Shown here: one piece after another, positions 7,947 to 16,322 of the stretch
Layout of the letters: every line of letters begins with the position of its first letter
How positions within the stretch are numbered: position 1 is the first letter of the stretch
Origin: Daejeonella sp. JGW-45
Lineage (GTDB): Bacteria > Bacteroidota > Bacteroidia > Sphingobacteriales > Sphingobacteriaceae
DNA length: 64,000 nt
Direction: 5' to 3'
Assembly (NCBI RefSeq): GCF_029360805.1
Contig: NZ_JARKNC010000008.1
Span: 186,001 to 250,000, forward strand
Notes under the pieces: model-generated
The model's database searches: none
Told to the model about the DNA's origin: nothing
Seen by the model: the letters and a program-made list of their open reading frames with translations, nothing else
Program-made: the position numbers and the translations under genes

Positions 7947-10001
7947 CTATTTCTTATATTTAAGGTAGTTATATATATCAAGCTGTGCCCTATACCTTGT
8001 CTTAGACCTGCTCCTTTTATACCGGTTATTATTCTGTTGAGTTATTTCCCTTGCCTTTGTATTGTCTCTGAGCTGAATATCAATGATATCCCTGATCTCA
8101 GCCTTTACTCCCGGATCAAGGATTGGGAAGCCAACTTCCACCCGGTGGTCGAGATTGCGTGGCATAAGATCGGCTGAAGATATAAAAACCTTTTCATCTC
8201 CACCGTTACCAAATATCCACACCCGGGCATGTTCCAGGAAACGGTCAACTATACTTATTACTTCTATATTCTCGCTGAAACCAGCCACACCGGGAACGAG
8301 ACAGCACATGCCTCTGACAATAAGGTTGATCTTCACCCCTGCATTACTGGCATCATAAAGCTTACCGATAATATCTTCATCAGTTAAACTATTCATTTTG
8401 AGAATAATGTACGCCGCTTTGCCGTCTTTCGCGCACTTATTTTCAGCGTCAATCAGGTCATAAAGCTTTTGACGGCTTTCCAGGGGCGACACTACAAGTT
8501 CTACAAAACCCCGATAGAAAACCTTTTTCTCGAGCCCGTCGAATAGTTTAACCAGCTCTTTCGTAATTGCCGGATTAGCGGTAAAAACACTGTGGTCGCA
8601 ATAAAGCGATGCTGTCTTTTCATTGAAGTTTCCGGTAGCGAGGTTTGCATAGTAAACCTTCTTGCCCTTTTCCAGCCTGCTGACAAGGCAAACTTTGGAA
8701 TGTACCTTATAATCCAAAAGACCGTAGTTTACTTCAATACCTTCATCCTCCAATCTTTTTGTCCAGAATATATTAGCTTGCTCGTCAAAACGCGCCTTTA
8801 GCTCGACCAGGCAGTTGACTTTTTTTCCATTCTTTGCTGCATTGATCAAAGCGTGAATGACCCTCGAATTCTCAGCAAGCCTATACAAGGTTATATTGAT
8901 TTCCCTGACCTTGGGATCTATTGCTGCCTCCCTTAAGAAATGAATAATATAGTCAAATGACTGATAAGGCAGATTAATCAGGTAATCACGGTTGGCAATC
9001 TGCGCAAAAATGCTCGTCACGCTCGAAAGCTCCTTAACGGGCAAGGCTGGAACTTTTGGATATTCCAGCTCCGGGCCGCCTACATTGGGAAAGCTAATGA
9101 AGTCCTTAAAGTTATGATAGCGGTTCCCGGGTATCAGGCCATCTGCGGAAAGATCAAGCTCTGCCACAAGATGGGTTAACATGTCCAAAGGCATGTCAGT
9201 ATCGTAAAGAAGACGCATGGGTTTTCCTTTCCCACGCTTTTGAAGACTTTTAGATAGCGCATCAATAAATTTCTCACTAACATGCCGGTCAAGATCTAAC
9301 TCGGCATCGCGTGTGAGCTGTATGGAGTATGCTTCTATCTTGTCATAATCGAATATAAAGAAGATATCATCCAGGCAATACCTTACTATATCATCAATGA
9401 GGGTAACAAATTTCAGGTTGTTCGTTTCCGGAAGAACAATGAAGCGGTTGGAGCCGTCGGTTGGAATTTCAATCAGTGCGAACCGGTGTTTTTCTTTGTT
9501 TCTGTTTTTAGTCAGCCTGACGAAAAAATAGATCGCCCTGTCCTTAAGCTCGGGAAAAGGAGCATCTTTATCTATCATCACGGGCACAAGGGTCGACAGC
9601 ACTCTGTTCCTGAAATAGTCCCGGACAAATTGGCCCCGGGAAACGTTCATCTGCTTTTCGGTAATAATGAATATCTTCCGGCTTTCCAGTTCCTTAATAA
9701 TATCGTCCTCATAGAGATGGTTAAACTTGCGTTCCTGCCTTACCACAAGGGTCTTAATCTGATTCAGGGTTTTCCGGGGGTTATATCCCAGGATCTCTTT
9801 TGACTTGGTGTTGAGATTAGAAAGACGGTTCAAGGTCGCCACCCTGACACGATAAAATTCATCAAGGTTAGATGAAAATATGGCAAGAAAGCGAATACGC
9901 TCAACCAGCGGTACTGTTTTATCAGCCGCCTCCTGCAATACGCGGTCGTTAAATGACAGCCAGCTAATCTCACGATTGATAAGCGGAATATTCTTGGGCA
10001 T
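7947..10001 (-). CDS. ppk1: Polyphosphate kinase 1
   Basis: Reversibly polymerises the gamma phosphate of ATP into long-chain polyphosphate. The 684-residue length and domain order are classical: an N-terminal segment starting NREISWLSFNDRVLQEA, a head domain, then two phospholipase-D-like C-terminal domains. The autophosphorylated His is in YKVHSKVCLV (about 432-441) and the second conserved His in DLMPRNLDHRVEVG (about 612). Followed after 4 bases by ppx, so synthesis and degradation enzymes are coexpressed. A hairpin separates it from the H1-like gene upstream. Confidence 0.97.
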   Translation of the reverse strand: MPKNIPLINREISWLSFNDRVLQEAADKTVPLVERIRFLAIFSSNLDEFYRVRVATLNRLSNLNTKSKEILGYNPRKTLNQIKTLVVRQERKFNHLYEDDIIKELESRKIFIITEKQMNVSRGQFVRDYFRNRVLSTLVPVMIDKDAPFPELKDRAIYFFVRLTKNRNKEKHRFALIEIPTDGSNRFIVLPETNNLKFVTLIDDIVRYCLDDIFFIFDYDKIEAYSIQLTRDAELDLDRHVSEKFIDALSKSLQKRGKGKPMRLLYDTDMPLDMLTHLVAELDLSADGLIPGNRYHNFKDFISFPNVGGPELEYPKVPALPVKELSSVTSIFAQIANRDYLINLPYQSFDYIIHFLREAAIDPKVREINITLYRLAENSRVIHALINAAKNGKKVNCLVELKARFDEQANIFWTKRLEDEGIEVNYGLLDYKVHSKVCLVSRLEKGKKVYYANLATGNFNEKTASLYCDHSVFTANPAITKELVKLFDGLEKKVFYRGFVELVVSPLESRQKLYDLIDAENKCAKDGKAAYIILKMNSLTDEDIIGKLYDASNAGVKINLIVRGMCCLVPGVAGFSENIEVISIVDRFLEHARVWIFGNGGDEKVFISSADLMPRNLDHRVEVGFPILDPGVKAEIRDIIDIQLRDNTKAREITQQNNNRYKRSRSKTRYRAQLDIYNYLKYKK

Positions 10002-10014
10002 TTGATATAAATAA

Positions 10015-10043
10015 ACAGTCCCGGAACAAGGGCCCGGGACTGT
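10015..10043 (-). terminator. Hairpin between H1-like gene and ppk1
   Basis: Ten-base perfect stem, ACAGTCCCGG (10015-10024) with CCGGGACTGT (10034-10043), and a 9-base loop. Read on the minus strand it follows the H1-like gene and is trailed by TTTATTTATAT, an imperfect U-tract. It may be a terminator or a structured 5' leader of ppk1, whose ATG is 14 bases further on. Confidence 0.6.
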
Positions 10044-10112
10044 AAAAATCTCTATTCTATATTAAGTTAATATTAAAATCACATTAAGTCTGTTTCTAAT
10101 TAAACAATTAGT

Positions 10113-10769
10113 TTACAGATTAGTTTGAGATTCAGTTGGCGCAGTAGCGGGGGTAGGCGGGGCTTCTGCAGGCTTGGCTTTAGGCGCTGCAGGCTTCCTT
10201 GGTGCCGAGGAAGTTTTAACTGCCGGCTTTTTAGCTGGTGCAGCTTTTTTAGTTGTTACCGACGGAGATGACCCTGCATTTCTAACAGCCGGCTTTGTAG
10301 CCGAGGTTCCTGCAGCCGCACTTTTTACCGCTGGCCTTGCAGAAGTCGTTTTGTTTACAGCAGCCCTGGGCGCAGCGCCAGGCTTTGAAGCAGTTTTATT
10401 AATTGGGACTTTAGCTCTGGCAGCAGCGCTCGTTGCCTTTGCTACAATTTTCTCAGCTTTAACAACCGCCGAGCTTACATTGCGCTTTGCCGAAGTAATA
10501 GGTTTCTTCTCTTTCTTTGCTTTAGGCTTTTTACTTTCAAGCTTTTCTTCGACGGCTGTCTTCACGTCACGATATCTATCTGAAAGCTTTTTCGCCAAAA
10601 CCTTACTTGTCTTTTTTATTTCTTTAGACAACTTTCCCGCATCGTGTCCCAAGCCCTTTAACGCTTCCAGAAATTTGTCAGCTATAGAAGTCTCAAGTTC
10701 CTTTTTAACTGCACGCTTAGAAACTTTTTTTACGGCTTTCTTGGATGTTTTTGCTTTATTTGCTTTCAT
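10113..10769 (-). CDS. Histone H1-like Lys/Ala/Pro-rich DNA-binding protein
   Basis: A 218-residue protein. Residues 1-25 are very lysine-rich. About 26-75 form a plausible helical region (ADKFLEALKGLGHDAGKLSK). From about 80 to the end it is low-complexity Lys, Ala, Pro, Ser and Thr (for example KPAVKTSSAPRKPAAPKAKP), resembling the C-terminal tail of histone H1 and bacterial H1-like proteins. This suggests non-specific DNA or polyanion binding. It lies directly upstream of ppk1-ppx on the same strand, 111 bases away. The opposite strand holds an open frame over the same stretch, which is a by-product of GC-rich repetitive codons. Low complexity prevents a firm family assignment. Confidence 0.75.
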   Translation of the reverse strand: MKANKAKTSKKAVKKVSKRAVKKELETSIADKFLEALKGLGHDAGKLSKEIKKTSKVLAKKLSDRYRDVKTAVEEKLESKKPKAKKEKKPITSAKRNVSSAVVKAEKIVAKATSAAARAKVPINKTASKPGAAPRAAVNKTTSARPAVKSAAAGTSATKPAVRNAGSSPSVTTKKAAPAKKPAVKTSSAPRKPAAPKAKPAEAPPTPATAPTESQTNL

Positions 10770-10841
10770 GACTAAGGTTTCTTTAAAGACTTAAGTTAAA
10801 TATATTAACAAAAGTTCTATTAACCAATAAGAATAATAATT

Positions 10842-11333
10842 ATGCCAACATTTGATATCGTGAGTAAAATTGACGGACAGACCCTCGATAACGCTATAAA
10901 TACTGCAAAAAAAGAGATCTTGAACAGGTATGATTTCAACGATTCAAAGAGCAGTGTCGAACTGGATAAAAAGACGAACGAAGTAACTATCATTACAGAA
11001 AATGATATGCGTTTGAAAGCCATTCAGGATGCGATCATCTCCAGAATGGTTAAGCATAATCTCGATCCGGGTAGCATGGATCTTGGCAAGGAAGAATATG
11101 CTTCAGGAAATATGCTGCGCAAAGAGATTAAGATCCGGGAAGGGATCGATAAAGAGACCGCCAAGAAAATTGTTAAGAGTATCAAAGACAGCGGACTGAA
11201 AGTGCAGGCCTCAATTATGGAAGATCAGGTTCGTGTGCAAGGAAAAAAGATCGATGACCTTCAGGCTGTTATAGCACTCTGCCGTAAAGAAGATTTCGGA
11301 CAACCGCTGCAATATATCAATATGAGGAATTAG
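10842..11333 (+). CDS. YajQ family nucleotide/c-di-GMP-binding protein
   Basis: A 163-residue cytoplasmic protein matching the YajQ (UPF0234) family from end to end: MPTFDIVSKIDGQTLDNAIN at the start, EILNRYDFNDSKSSVEL, and DDLQAVIALCRKEDFGQPLQYINMRN at the end. The fold is two ferredoxin-like halves. Xanthomonas and Pseudomonas members bind cyclic di-GMP; others have been reported to bind RNA or nucleotides, so the ligand here is open. It is divergent from the H1-like gene and followed by a gap of repetitive words. Confidence 0.95.
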   Translation: MPTFDIVSKIDGQTLDNAINTAKKEILNRYDFNDSKSSVELDKKTNEVTIITENDMRLKAIQDAIISRMVKHNLDPGSMDLGKEEYASGNMLRKEIKIREGIDKETAKKIVKSIKDSGLKVQASIMEDQVRVQGKKIDDLQAVIALCRKEDFGQPLQYINMRN

Positions 11334-11435
11334 TTAGTTGTAAGTTGTACGTTATAAGTTGTACGTTGTACGTTTCTAAACGCTGCATTATACGTTAACA
11401 CAAGAACTTACAACCTAAAACTTATAACCTACAAC
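11334..11435. repeat. Word-like self-complementary repeats between convergent genes
   Basis: The left half is made of variants of GTTGTACGT and GTTATAAGT. The right half (11400-11440) is made of their complements (ACTTACAACC, ACTTATAACC, ACAACTTATA), so the two halves can fold on each other. It lies between yajQ (+) and the unknown gene at 11436 (-), where no compact terminator is present. The words ACGTTATAAGTT (11349-11360) and TTTCTAAACGCTG (11373-11385) recur at 41541-41563. Confidence 0.75.
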
Positions 11436-12746
11436 TTATACCGTCTTTACGTCCTTCGTATCATACTCATCAATATCCGTTATATAGCCGTTCTGCACTA
11501 AGAATTCAAACAAGTGTTTAGCCTCTTTAGAAACAGGCATATTACGCGTAGTGATGATCTCGTTATTGTTCTTATCCAGATACGGGTAAGCATATAATTT
11601 AGCTTTTCTGCTGAAGAGATCGCTGATGTAAGCCAACAGCTCATCGGTGTAATTCTCCCCGTAATTACCGGAATTAAAAATATTTTTAAGATTGGCAATA
11701 TTTGTAGATATCCCTACGCTTTTGGGATTACATCTCGAAAGGTATTGAGCCAGTTTATGATTACGCGCGAAATCCGAGACAATTACATGATTCCCTGTGG
11801 CGCATAACTCTTCGGCACGTTTAGCAAACTGTTCAAGGTCCTGGTTATTGAGCTCTGATTTATCGTCCAGAAAATTTGTCATGAGGATCTCAATAAGCAC
11901 AATGACATTATTATCACTGACTTGCTGCGACCGTTTGAACTGCTCAACGGCCCTGTTAAACAGATCAAAATTAGGCGTGGATTTCTGACCAAATTTGGTT
12001 CGCAGGATCATAACATCCTTTTTGTAAAGAACATCCTTAGACTGCCGCGCCTCTCCTCTGGGATCGAATATTGCTGCACCTGAAAAACCCTTCGCAATAA
12101 GATATAAATTCACCAGCCTGTCGTTGGCGTTTTTGAACCGGGGGCCGTTTATACTAATTAGATCGATCTCGACAGAACCCACAGAAAGATTGTCTACGAG
12201 TGATTCGATCATCGCCTGAACATTATCATTGTAGTAGTAGGCTGCATAAACCAGGTTTACCCCTAATACCCCCAGAACATTCTGCTGCAGGTTAGAATCG
12301 CTATCGAGCAGCCGGACGTGAAAAACAATATCATTAGGCTCGCCGCCAGGGGTCAGTTGAAACCTGATACCCAGCCAACCGTGCGGGTCGTTGGTCTTAT
12401 TAAAGTTGAGAGTAGTAACTGTATCGGCAAAAGCGAAAAAAGTCTTGTTTTCATATTGAGGTCCGTGAAGACGCTCAGATAATAAGCCGAATTCGTGACG
12501 GATCATTTTATCAAGCCGGGATTCTGAAACGTAGCGCCCTGACTCTTCAGTACCATAAATTGAATTACTAAATACCATGTCATAAGCCGACATCGTTTTG
12601 GCAATGGTACCTGAGGCAGCACCAGCGGTGAAGAAATTCCTGGCAACCTCCTGCCCTGCGCCTATCTCTGCAAAAGTTCCATAAATAGCTTCATCCAAAT
12701 TTATCTTCAGTGCTTTTCGTTTAGTTTCTAAAATTTCTCTCACCAT
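11436..12746 (-). CDS. Conserved protein of unknown function
   Basis: A 436-residue soluble protein with no signal peptide or membrane helix. I recognise it as a conserved bacterial protein whose N-terminus (INLDEAIYGTFAEIGAGQEVARNFF, about 15-39, and GTIAKTMSAYDMVFSNSIYG, about 46-65) is nearly invariant between phyla, but I cannot assign a catalytic function. Databases attach conflicting labels to such proteins, and none is supported by a motif here. Conserved stretches include FAFADTVTTLNF (about 103-114), DPHGWLGIRFQ and VLGVNLVYAAYY. It is a single gene, flanked on its 3' side by repetitive words and upstream by the hsp20 terminator. Confidence 0.8.
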   Translation of the reverse strand: MVREILETKRKALKINLDEAIYGTFAEIGAGQEVARNFFTAGAASGTIAKTMSAYDMVFSNSIYGTEESGRYVSESRLDKMIRHEFGLLSERLHGPQYENKTFFAFADTVTTLNFNKTNDPHGWLGIRFQLTPGGEPNDIVFHVRLLDSDSNLQQNVLGVLGVNLVYAAYYYNDNVQAMIESLVDNLSVGSVEIDLISINGPRFKNANDRLVNLYLIAKGFSGAAIFDPRGEARQSKDVLYKKDVMILRTKFGQKSTPNFDLFNRAVEQFKRSQQVSDNNVIVLIEILMTNFLDDKSELNNQDLEQFAKRAEELCATGNHVIVSDFARNHKLAQYLSRCNPKSVGISTNIANLKNIFNSGNYGENYTDELLAYISDLFSRKAKLYAYPYLDKNNNEIITTRNMPVSKEAKHLFEFLVQNGYITDIDEYDTKDVKTV

Positions 12747-12781
12747 GCTGCAAATCTACAATTTTTGACTTGGACCAATCA

Positions 12782-12816
12782 GAAAAAAGAAAAGGCGGCC
12801 TGTAAAACAAGCCACC
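12782..12816 (-). terminator. Terminator of hsp20
   Basis: On the minus strand a 9-bp stem pairs GGTGGCTTG (12816-12808) with CAGGCCGCC (12802-12794), including two G-U pairs. It is followed by TTTTCTTTTTTC. Confidence 0.8.
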
Positions 12817-12844
12817 CTTCTAATCAACAAACCTAAACTTAAAC

Positions 12845-13294
12845 TTATTTAACCGCGATCTCTCTAACCTGGATCTTAGCCTCTTCTTTTTTCGCTACTG
12901 TAATGAACAGAATTCCATCAGTATACTCCGCCTGGATCTTTGCCTGGTCAGCAGACTCCGGCAAGGTGAATGTCCTGGTAAAAGAATTATAATTAAATTC
13001 CCTCCTGTTATACTTTCTTGTATCCGCATTATCCTGATCTTCTTGCTTTTTATCTGCAGAAATACTTAACTGATCTTTTTCTACATTGATCTTGAAGTCG
13101 TCCTTCTTCAGACCCGGGACAGCAAGTTCAATACGAAACTCGCTTTCAGTCTCTCCGATATTAACCGCAGGAACTCTTGCCACAATGCTTTTGGCCAGGT
13201 AGGGCTCCGGGTTAAATAGTGAATTAAAGATGTCGGTATAAGGTGATTTCAAAGCACCATCTTTCTGTCCGTTTGTGAATTTTACTAAAGTCAT
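12845..13294 (-). CDS. Hsp20/alpha-crystallin small heat-shock protein
   Basis: ATP-independent holdase chaperone of 149 residues. The alpha-crystallin domain spans about residues 48-140, with VPGLKKDDFKINVEKDQLSI and FTRTFTLPESADQAKIQAEY. The C-terminal extension has the IxV/I-type anchor (KIQVREIAVK) used for oligomer assembly. Start ATG 13292-13294. Unlike nearly all neighbours it has a strong Shine-Dalgarno, GGAGG at 13303-13307, 8 bases upstream, fitting a gene that must be translated in bursts under stress. Single gene with its own terminator. No CIRCE element is visible upstream. Confidence 0.95.
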   Translation of the reverse strand: MTLVKFTNGQKDGALKSPYTDIFNSLFNPEPYLAKSIVARVPAVNIGETESEFRIELAVPGLKKDDFKINVEKDQLSISADKKQEDQDNADTRKYNRREFNYNSFTRTFTLPESADQAKIQAEYTDGILFITVAKKEEAKIQVREIAVK

Positions 13295-13302
13295 TTTTAT
13301 AT

Positions 13303-13307
13303 CCTCC
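13303..13307 (-). promoter_or_regulatory. Strong ribosome binding site of hsp20
   Basis: GGAGG on the minus strand, 8 bases before the ATG. Most genes in this window lack any recognisable Shine-Dalgarno, so this one stands out. Confidence 0.7.
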
Positions 13308-13433
13308 GTTTATATTTTATTTATTTTTCAGAGTGCAGAACAATAGGTGTACCATCGTGTTATCTGATTAGAAGCGACCGTTTTACAAGGACAAAATGGC
13401 ATCTAATTTTATTTTAATAAGACAAATTGACAC

Positions 13434-13883
13434 ATGTGCACCATCGACGGCTATCACTACAAAACTTCTATCCCTATTCGCTTTGCCGATATCGATGCTT
13501 TTGGGCACGTAAATAATGCCATATACCTAACTTATTTCGAGATAGCACGATCGATTTACTGGAAAGAGATCATCAAGTGGGACTGGAATGAAATGGGCAT
13601 AATCGTCCGGAGATCGGAAATAGAATACCTGAAGCCTATCAGACTTGAGGATGAAGTTTACGCATACGTGAGGACATCACGCATAGGACACAGTAGTTTC
13701 GATGTCGAATATATCCTCGTAAAAAAAACAAACGGAAAAGAAGAAATATGTACTACAGGGCTCACGGGCTGCGTAACCTATGATTATATATTGAACAAAT
13801 CAGCTCCTATACCAATATATCAAAAAAATAAGATGCAGGCTTTCGAAGCACTCAATGTTCGATCCCCAGAATTTCAGGTTTAA
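13434..13883 (+). CDS. Acyl-CoA thioesterase, hotdog fold (YbgC/4HBT type)
   Basis: Hydrolyses an acyl-CoA thioester; the acyl group is not predictable. The 149 residues carry the 4-hydroxybenzoyl-CoA thioesterase-like signature RFADIDAFGHVNNAIYLTYF (about 17-36), in which the first Asp of DIDAFGHVN is the usual catalytic acid. FEIARSIYW follows on the long hotdog helix. Length and motif place it with YbgC/FadM-type enzymes. Its last 32 bases overlap the end of the convergent mgtC-like gene. It is monocistronic and divergent from hsp20. Confidence 0.88.
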   Translation: MCTIDGYHYKTSIPIRFADIDAFGHVNNAIYLTYFEIARSIYWKEIIKWDWNEMGIIVRRSEIEYLKPIRLEDEVYAYVRTSRIGHSSFDVEYILVKKTNGKEEICTTGLTGCVTYDYILNKSAPIPIYQKNKMQAFEALNVRSPEFQV

Positions 13884-14484
13884 TCACTAATTGCTCTGTC
13901 AAAGCCGGAAAATGTTTCTTGTTTCCCTTCACTTCGAAGTCCACGATCAGTCTGTTATTAGATTTAGAAAGGTGCCTTACTGATGCCTGGAGCTTTTCTT
14001 CTTTTGCCAAAGCAACCAGCCGGTCGATGTTCTCCAGGTTATCGTCGGTAAATGTAATCCTGTAAGTTCGCTTATGATTTATAAAATCGATAACAAACTC
14101 TAGTTTTGCAAAGCCGCCAAGAACCAAAATCACAATAAATGAAAGGACAAAAGCCAGGTTATACTCCTCGACACCGATTACCATACCAATGGCTGCTGCT
14201 ATCCAGATCACCGCGGCCGTGGTAAGTCCCTTAACATTGAAATTTTCCTTGAATATTACTCCTGCCCCAATAAAACCTATACCTGTAATTATATTAGCAG
14301 CTACACGGTCATCGCCGCCGCCGATACGCAATGAGATCATTGTGAATACAGTAGCTCCAAGACAGATCAGAACAATCGTCCGCAGTCCGGCAGATTTGTT
14401 CTGATACTCCCTTTCTATACCGAGCACACCACCACAAAGCACAGAGACCAGCATCGTTATAAGATCGTTCTGAGATATTTCCAT
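13852..14484 (-). CDS. MgtC/SapB family membrane protein
   Basis: Inner-membrane protein of 210 residues. The N-terminal half has about four or five helices with the family signatures GGVLGIEREYQNKSAGLRTI (about 18-37) and GIGFIGAGVIFKE (about 70-82). The C-terminal ~80 residues form a soluble ACT-like domain (YRITFTDDNLENIDRLVALA onward). MgtC proteins help cells survive low magnesium or intracellular stress, and Salmonella MgtC modulates the ATP synthase; the general role in environmental bacteria is unsettled. It starts 2 bases after the stop of the upstream FAD oxidase gene, so it is probably in an operon with it and folB. Confidence 0.9.
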   Translation of the reverse strand: MEISQNDLITMLVSVLCGGVLGIEREYQNKSAGLRTIVLICLGATVFTMISLRIGGGDDRVAANIITGIGFIGAGVIFKENFNVKGLTTAAVIWIAAAIGMVIGVEEYNLAFVLSFIVILVLGGFAKLEFVIDFINHKRTYRITFTDDNLENIDRLVALAKEEKLQASVRHLSKSNNRLIVDFEVKGNKKHFPALTEQLVIKPEILGIEH

Positions 14485-14486
14485 AG

Positions 14487-15884
14487 CTAGAATATTTTAC
14501 CGGGATTAAGTATTCCTTTAGGATCGAAAACGGCCTTTATACCTCTCATTAGATTGAGGTGAACCTCTGAATACTTGATATTCATAAATTCCCGCTGAAC
14601 GGAGCCGATCCCATGCTCGCCAGATATTGTACCGCCCAGCGAGACTGTAAGTTCAAAGATCTCCCGGATGCCGTCCTTCAGTTTCGTGTTCCAATCTGCA
14701 TCACTCATATTTCCCTTGATGATATTCACATGCAGGTTACCATCGCCAGCATGGCCGTAACATACGGAATCAAAACCGAAACGTGCACCTATCTGTTTTA
14801 TTCCATAAATAAGTTTCGGCAATTCGGCACGGGGTACGACAGTATCCTCTTCCTTATAAATAGAGTTCGATTTGACCGATAGCGGCATCGTCCGCCTCAT
14901 TCGCCACACTGCCTCCTTTTGGGCCGCCGTATCAGCAAGCAGAACGTCTGTGCACCCATGAGACTCGAGCACATCGTTAATCGTTTCGGCATCGCCCATT
15001 AACAGGCCCGGGTCATTGCCATCCAGCTCAATCATTAAAAATGCTTCAATGCCGGGTTTGAGGTCGAACTGGAAATGATCGTACTCCATTACCCATTCTA
15101 CACCACATCTCTCCATAAATTCAAGCGTTGAAGGCACAACGCCCCGTACGAATATGGACGATACAGCCGCACAAGCCTGCTCGTTTGTACGAAATGAAGC
15201 CAACATGACAAGGCTGTGCATTGTCAGCGGTATTAACTTTAACACTATTTTTGTGATGATACCGAGCGTTCCCTCTGAACCGATCATCAACTGAGTAAGA
15301 TTATATCCTGCAGCATATTTCAGTGTATTCGCCCCTGTCCAGAGAATTTCGCCATCGGGTAGCACCACTTCAAGATTTAATATATACTCCCTTATTGTGC
15401 CATATTTCACCACCCTTGGACCACCGCTTCCGTGAGCAATATTACCGCCTATAAAACAGGATCCTTTACTGGAAGGGTCTACAGGGTATTGCAATCCTTT
15501 TTCGGCGACTGCATTCATTAACTCCTCAGTAATTACCCCAGGCTCCAGAGTTGCCTGCAGGTTCCGTTCGTCAATTTCAATGATTTTATTGAACCTATCC
15601 AAGGATATAACAAGCCCCTCGTGCACGGCAAGAGCACCGCCACTTAATCCCGTACCTGCCCCGCGGGGAGTGACAGGAATCATATTTTCATTGCAGAGCT
15701 TCATGAGTGCCGAGATCTGAGAGGTATTCGCCGGCCTAACGACTGCTTGAGGGTAATAAACCAGGTCCTCCGTCTCGTCATGCGAGTACTTCTCTAACTG
15801 ATCGCGGCTGGTGAGCAGGTTTTCTGCACCCACAATCTCTGACAAGCGTTCTAATACCGGTCCTGATATTCTATTGAATGACAT
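14487..15884 (-). CDS. FAD-linked oxidase, GlcD/D-lactate dehydrogenase type
   Basis: Oxidises a 2-hydroxy acid such as D-lactate or glycolate with FAD. The FAD_binding_4 domain (about 35-210) has the phosphate loop VTPRGAGTGLSGGALAVHEG (about 72-91) and DPSSKGSCFIGGNIAHGSGG. The C-terminal FAD-oxidase domain has CYGHAGDGNLHVNI (about 372-385) and GEHGIGSVQREFMN (about 424-437), where conserved His residues contact flavin and substrate. There is no iron-sulfur domain, unlike the longer fusions. The ATG at 15882-15884 comes 2 bases after the folB stop; an in-frame GTG at 15887 overlaps that stop. Exact substrate is inferred only at family level. Confidence 0.88.
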   Translation of the reverse strand: MSFNRISGPVLERLSEIVGAENLLTSRDQLEKYSHDETEDLVYYPQAVVRPANTSQISALMKLCNENMIPVTPRGAGTGLSGGALAVHEGLVISLDRFNKIIEIDERNLQATLEPGVITEELMNAVAEKGLQYPVDPSSKGSCFIGGNIAHGSGGPRVVKYGTIREYILNLEVVLPDGEILWTGANTLKYAAGYNLTQLMIGSEGTLGIITKIVLKLIPLTMHSLVMLASFRTNEQACAAVSSIFVRGVVPSTLEFMERCGVEWVMEYDHFQFDLKPGIEAFLMIELDGNDPGLLMGDAETINDVLESHGCTDVLLADTAAQKEAVWRMRRTMPLSVKSNSIYKEEDTVVPRAELPKLIYGIKQIGARFGFDSVCYGHAGDGNLHVNIIKGNMSDADWNTKLKDGIREIFELTVSLGGTISGEHGIGSVQREFMNIKYSEVHLNLMRGIKAVFDPKGILNPGKIF

Positions 15885-15886
15885 CA

Positions 15887-16252
15887 CTAACGGCTATAAT
15901 TTACTTCAATTGCTGAATTTCTAACATCGCCTCCAAGAGGTGGATGCATTTTACGGATAAGCACCCGGATATTTTTAACCGCAAGAAACTCATGCCTTAT
16001 TTCCGCGAGAATTGCATGAGCCACCGTTTCAAGTAACTTCCTGGGATTCTTCATTTCGGCAGCAACTATTTGAAACAGCCTTTCATAATTCACGGTATTG
16101 GATATTTCATCGTCTCCGGCCGAGAACACCTCCAGTTCTGTAACCACATCAACTATGAATTCGGTTCCCAGGACTTGCTCTTCGGGATAAAATCCGTGAT
16201 ATGCAAAGAATCGTATGCCCTCCAGGCTCACCTTTTGCTTGATCGTTCCCAT
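15887..16252 (-). CDS. folB: Dihydroneopterin aldolase
   Basis: Cleaves 7,8-dihydroneopterin to 6-hydroxymethyl-dihydropterin and glycolaldehyde in folate synthesis. The 121-residue form starts MGTIKQKVSLEGIRFFAYHG and holds the pterin-binding Glu/Lys region: GFYPEEQVLGTEFIVDV, TVNYERLFQ and LIRKMHPPLGG. The frame is open up to 16324, but a perfect -7 box (TATTTTTG, minus strand) at 16257-16264 lies between, so the ATG at 16250-16252 is the start. This leaves only 4 bases between the -7 box and ATG, suggesting a leaderless mRNA. First gene of folB, FAD oxidase, mgtC-like. Confidence 0.93.
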   Translation of the reverse strand: MGTIKQKVSLEGIRFFAYHGFYPEEQVLGTEFIVDVVTELEVFSAGDDEISNTVNYERLFQIVAAEMKNPRKLLETVAHAILAEIRHEFLAVKNIRVLIRKMHPPLGGDVRNSAIEVNYSR

Positions 16253-16256
16253 AAAA

Positions 16257-16264
16257 CAAAAATA
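16257..16264 (-). promoter_or_regulatory. -7 box of folB, almost touching the ATG
   Basis: TATTTTTG on the minus strand, perfect TAnnTTTG, 4 bases before the folB ATG. It predicts transcription starting at or next to the start codon. Confidence 0.55.
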
Positions 16265-16322
16265 AAGTATTTTGAGCAGAGTCTTCCCTTTCCTTATCTT
16301 GGGATGAATTAAATCTGAGATC

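Noticed and set aside
10174-10794. 206-codon open frame on the plus strand opposite the H1-like gene
   Set aside because: It is an Ala/Phe/Leu-rich mirror of the Lys/Ala/Pro low-complexity gene; the minus-strand product has a sensible basic composition, start and context.
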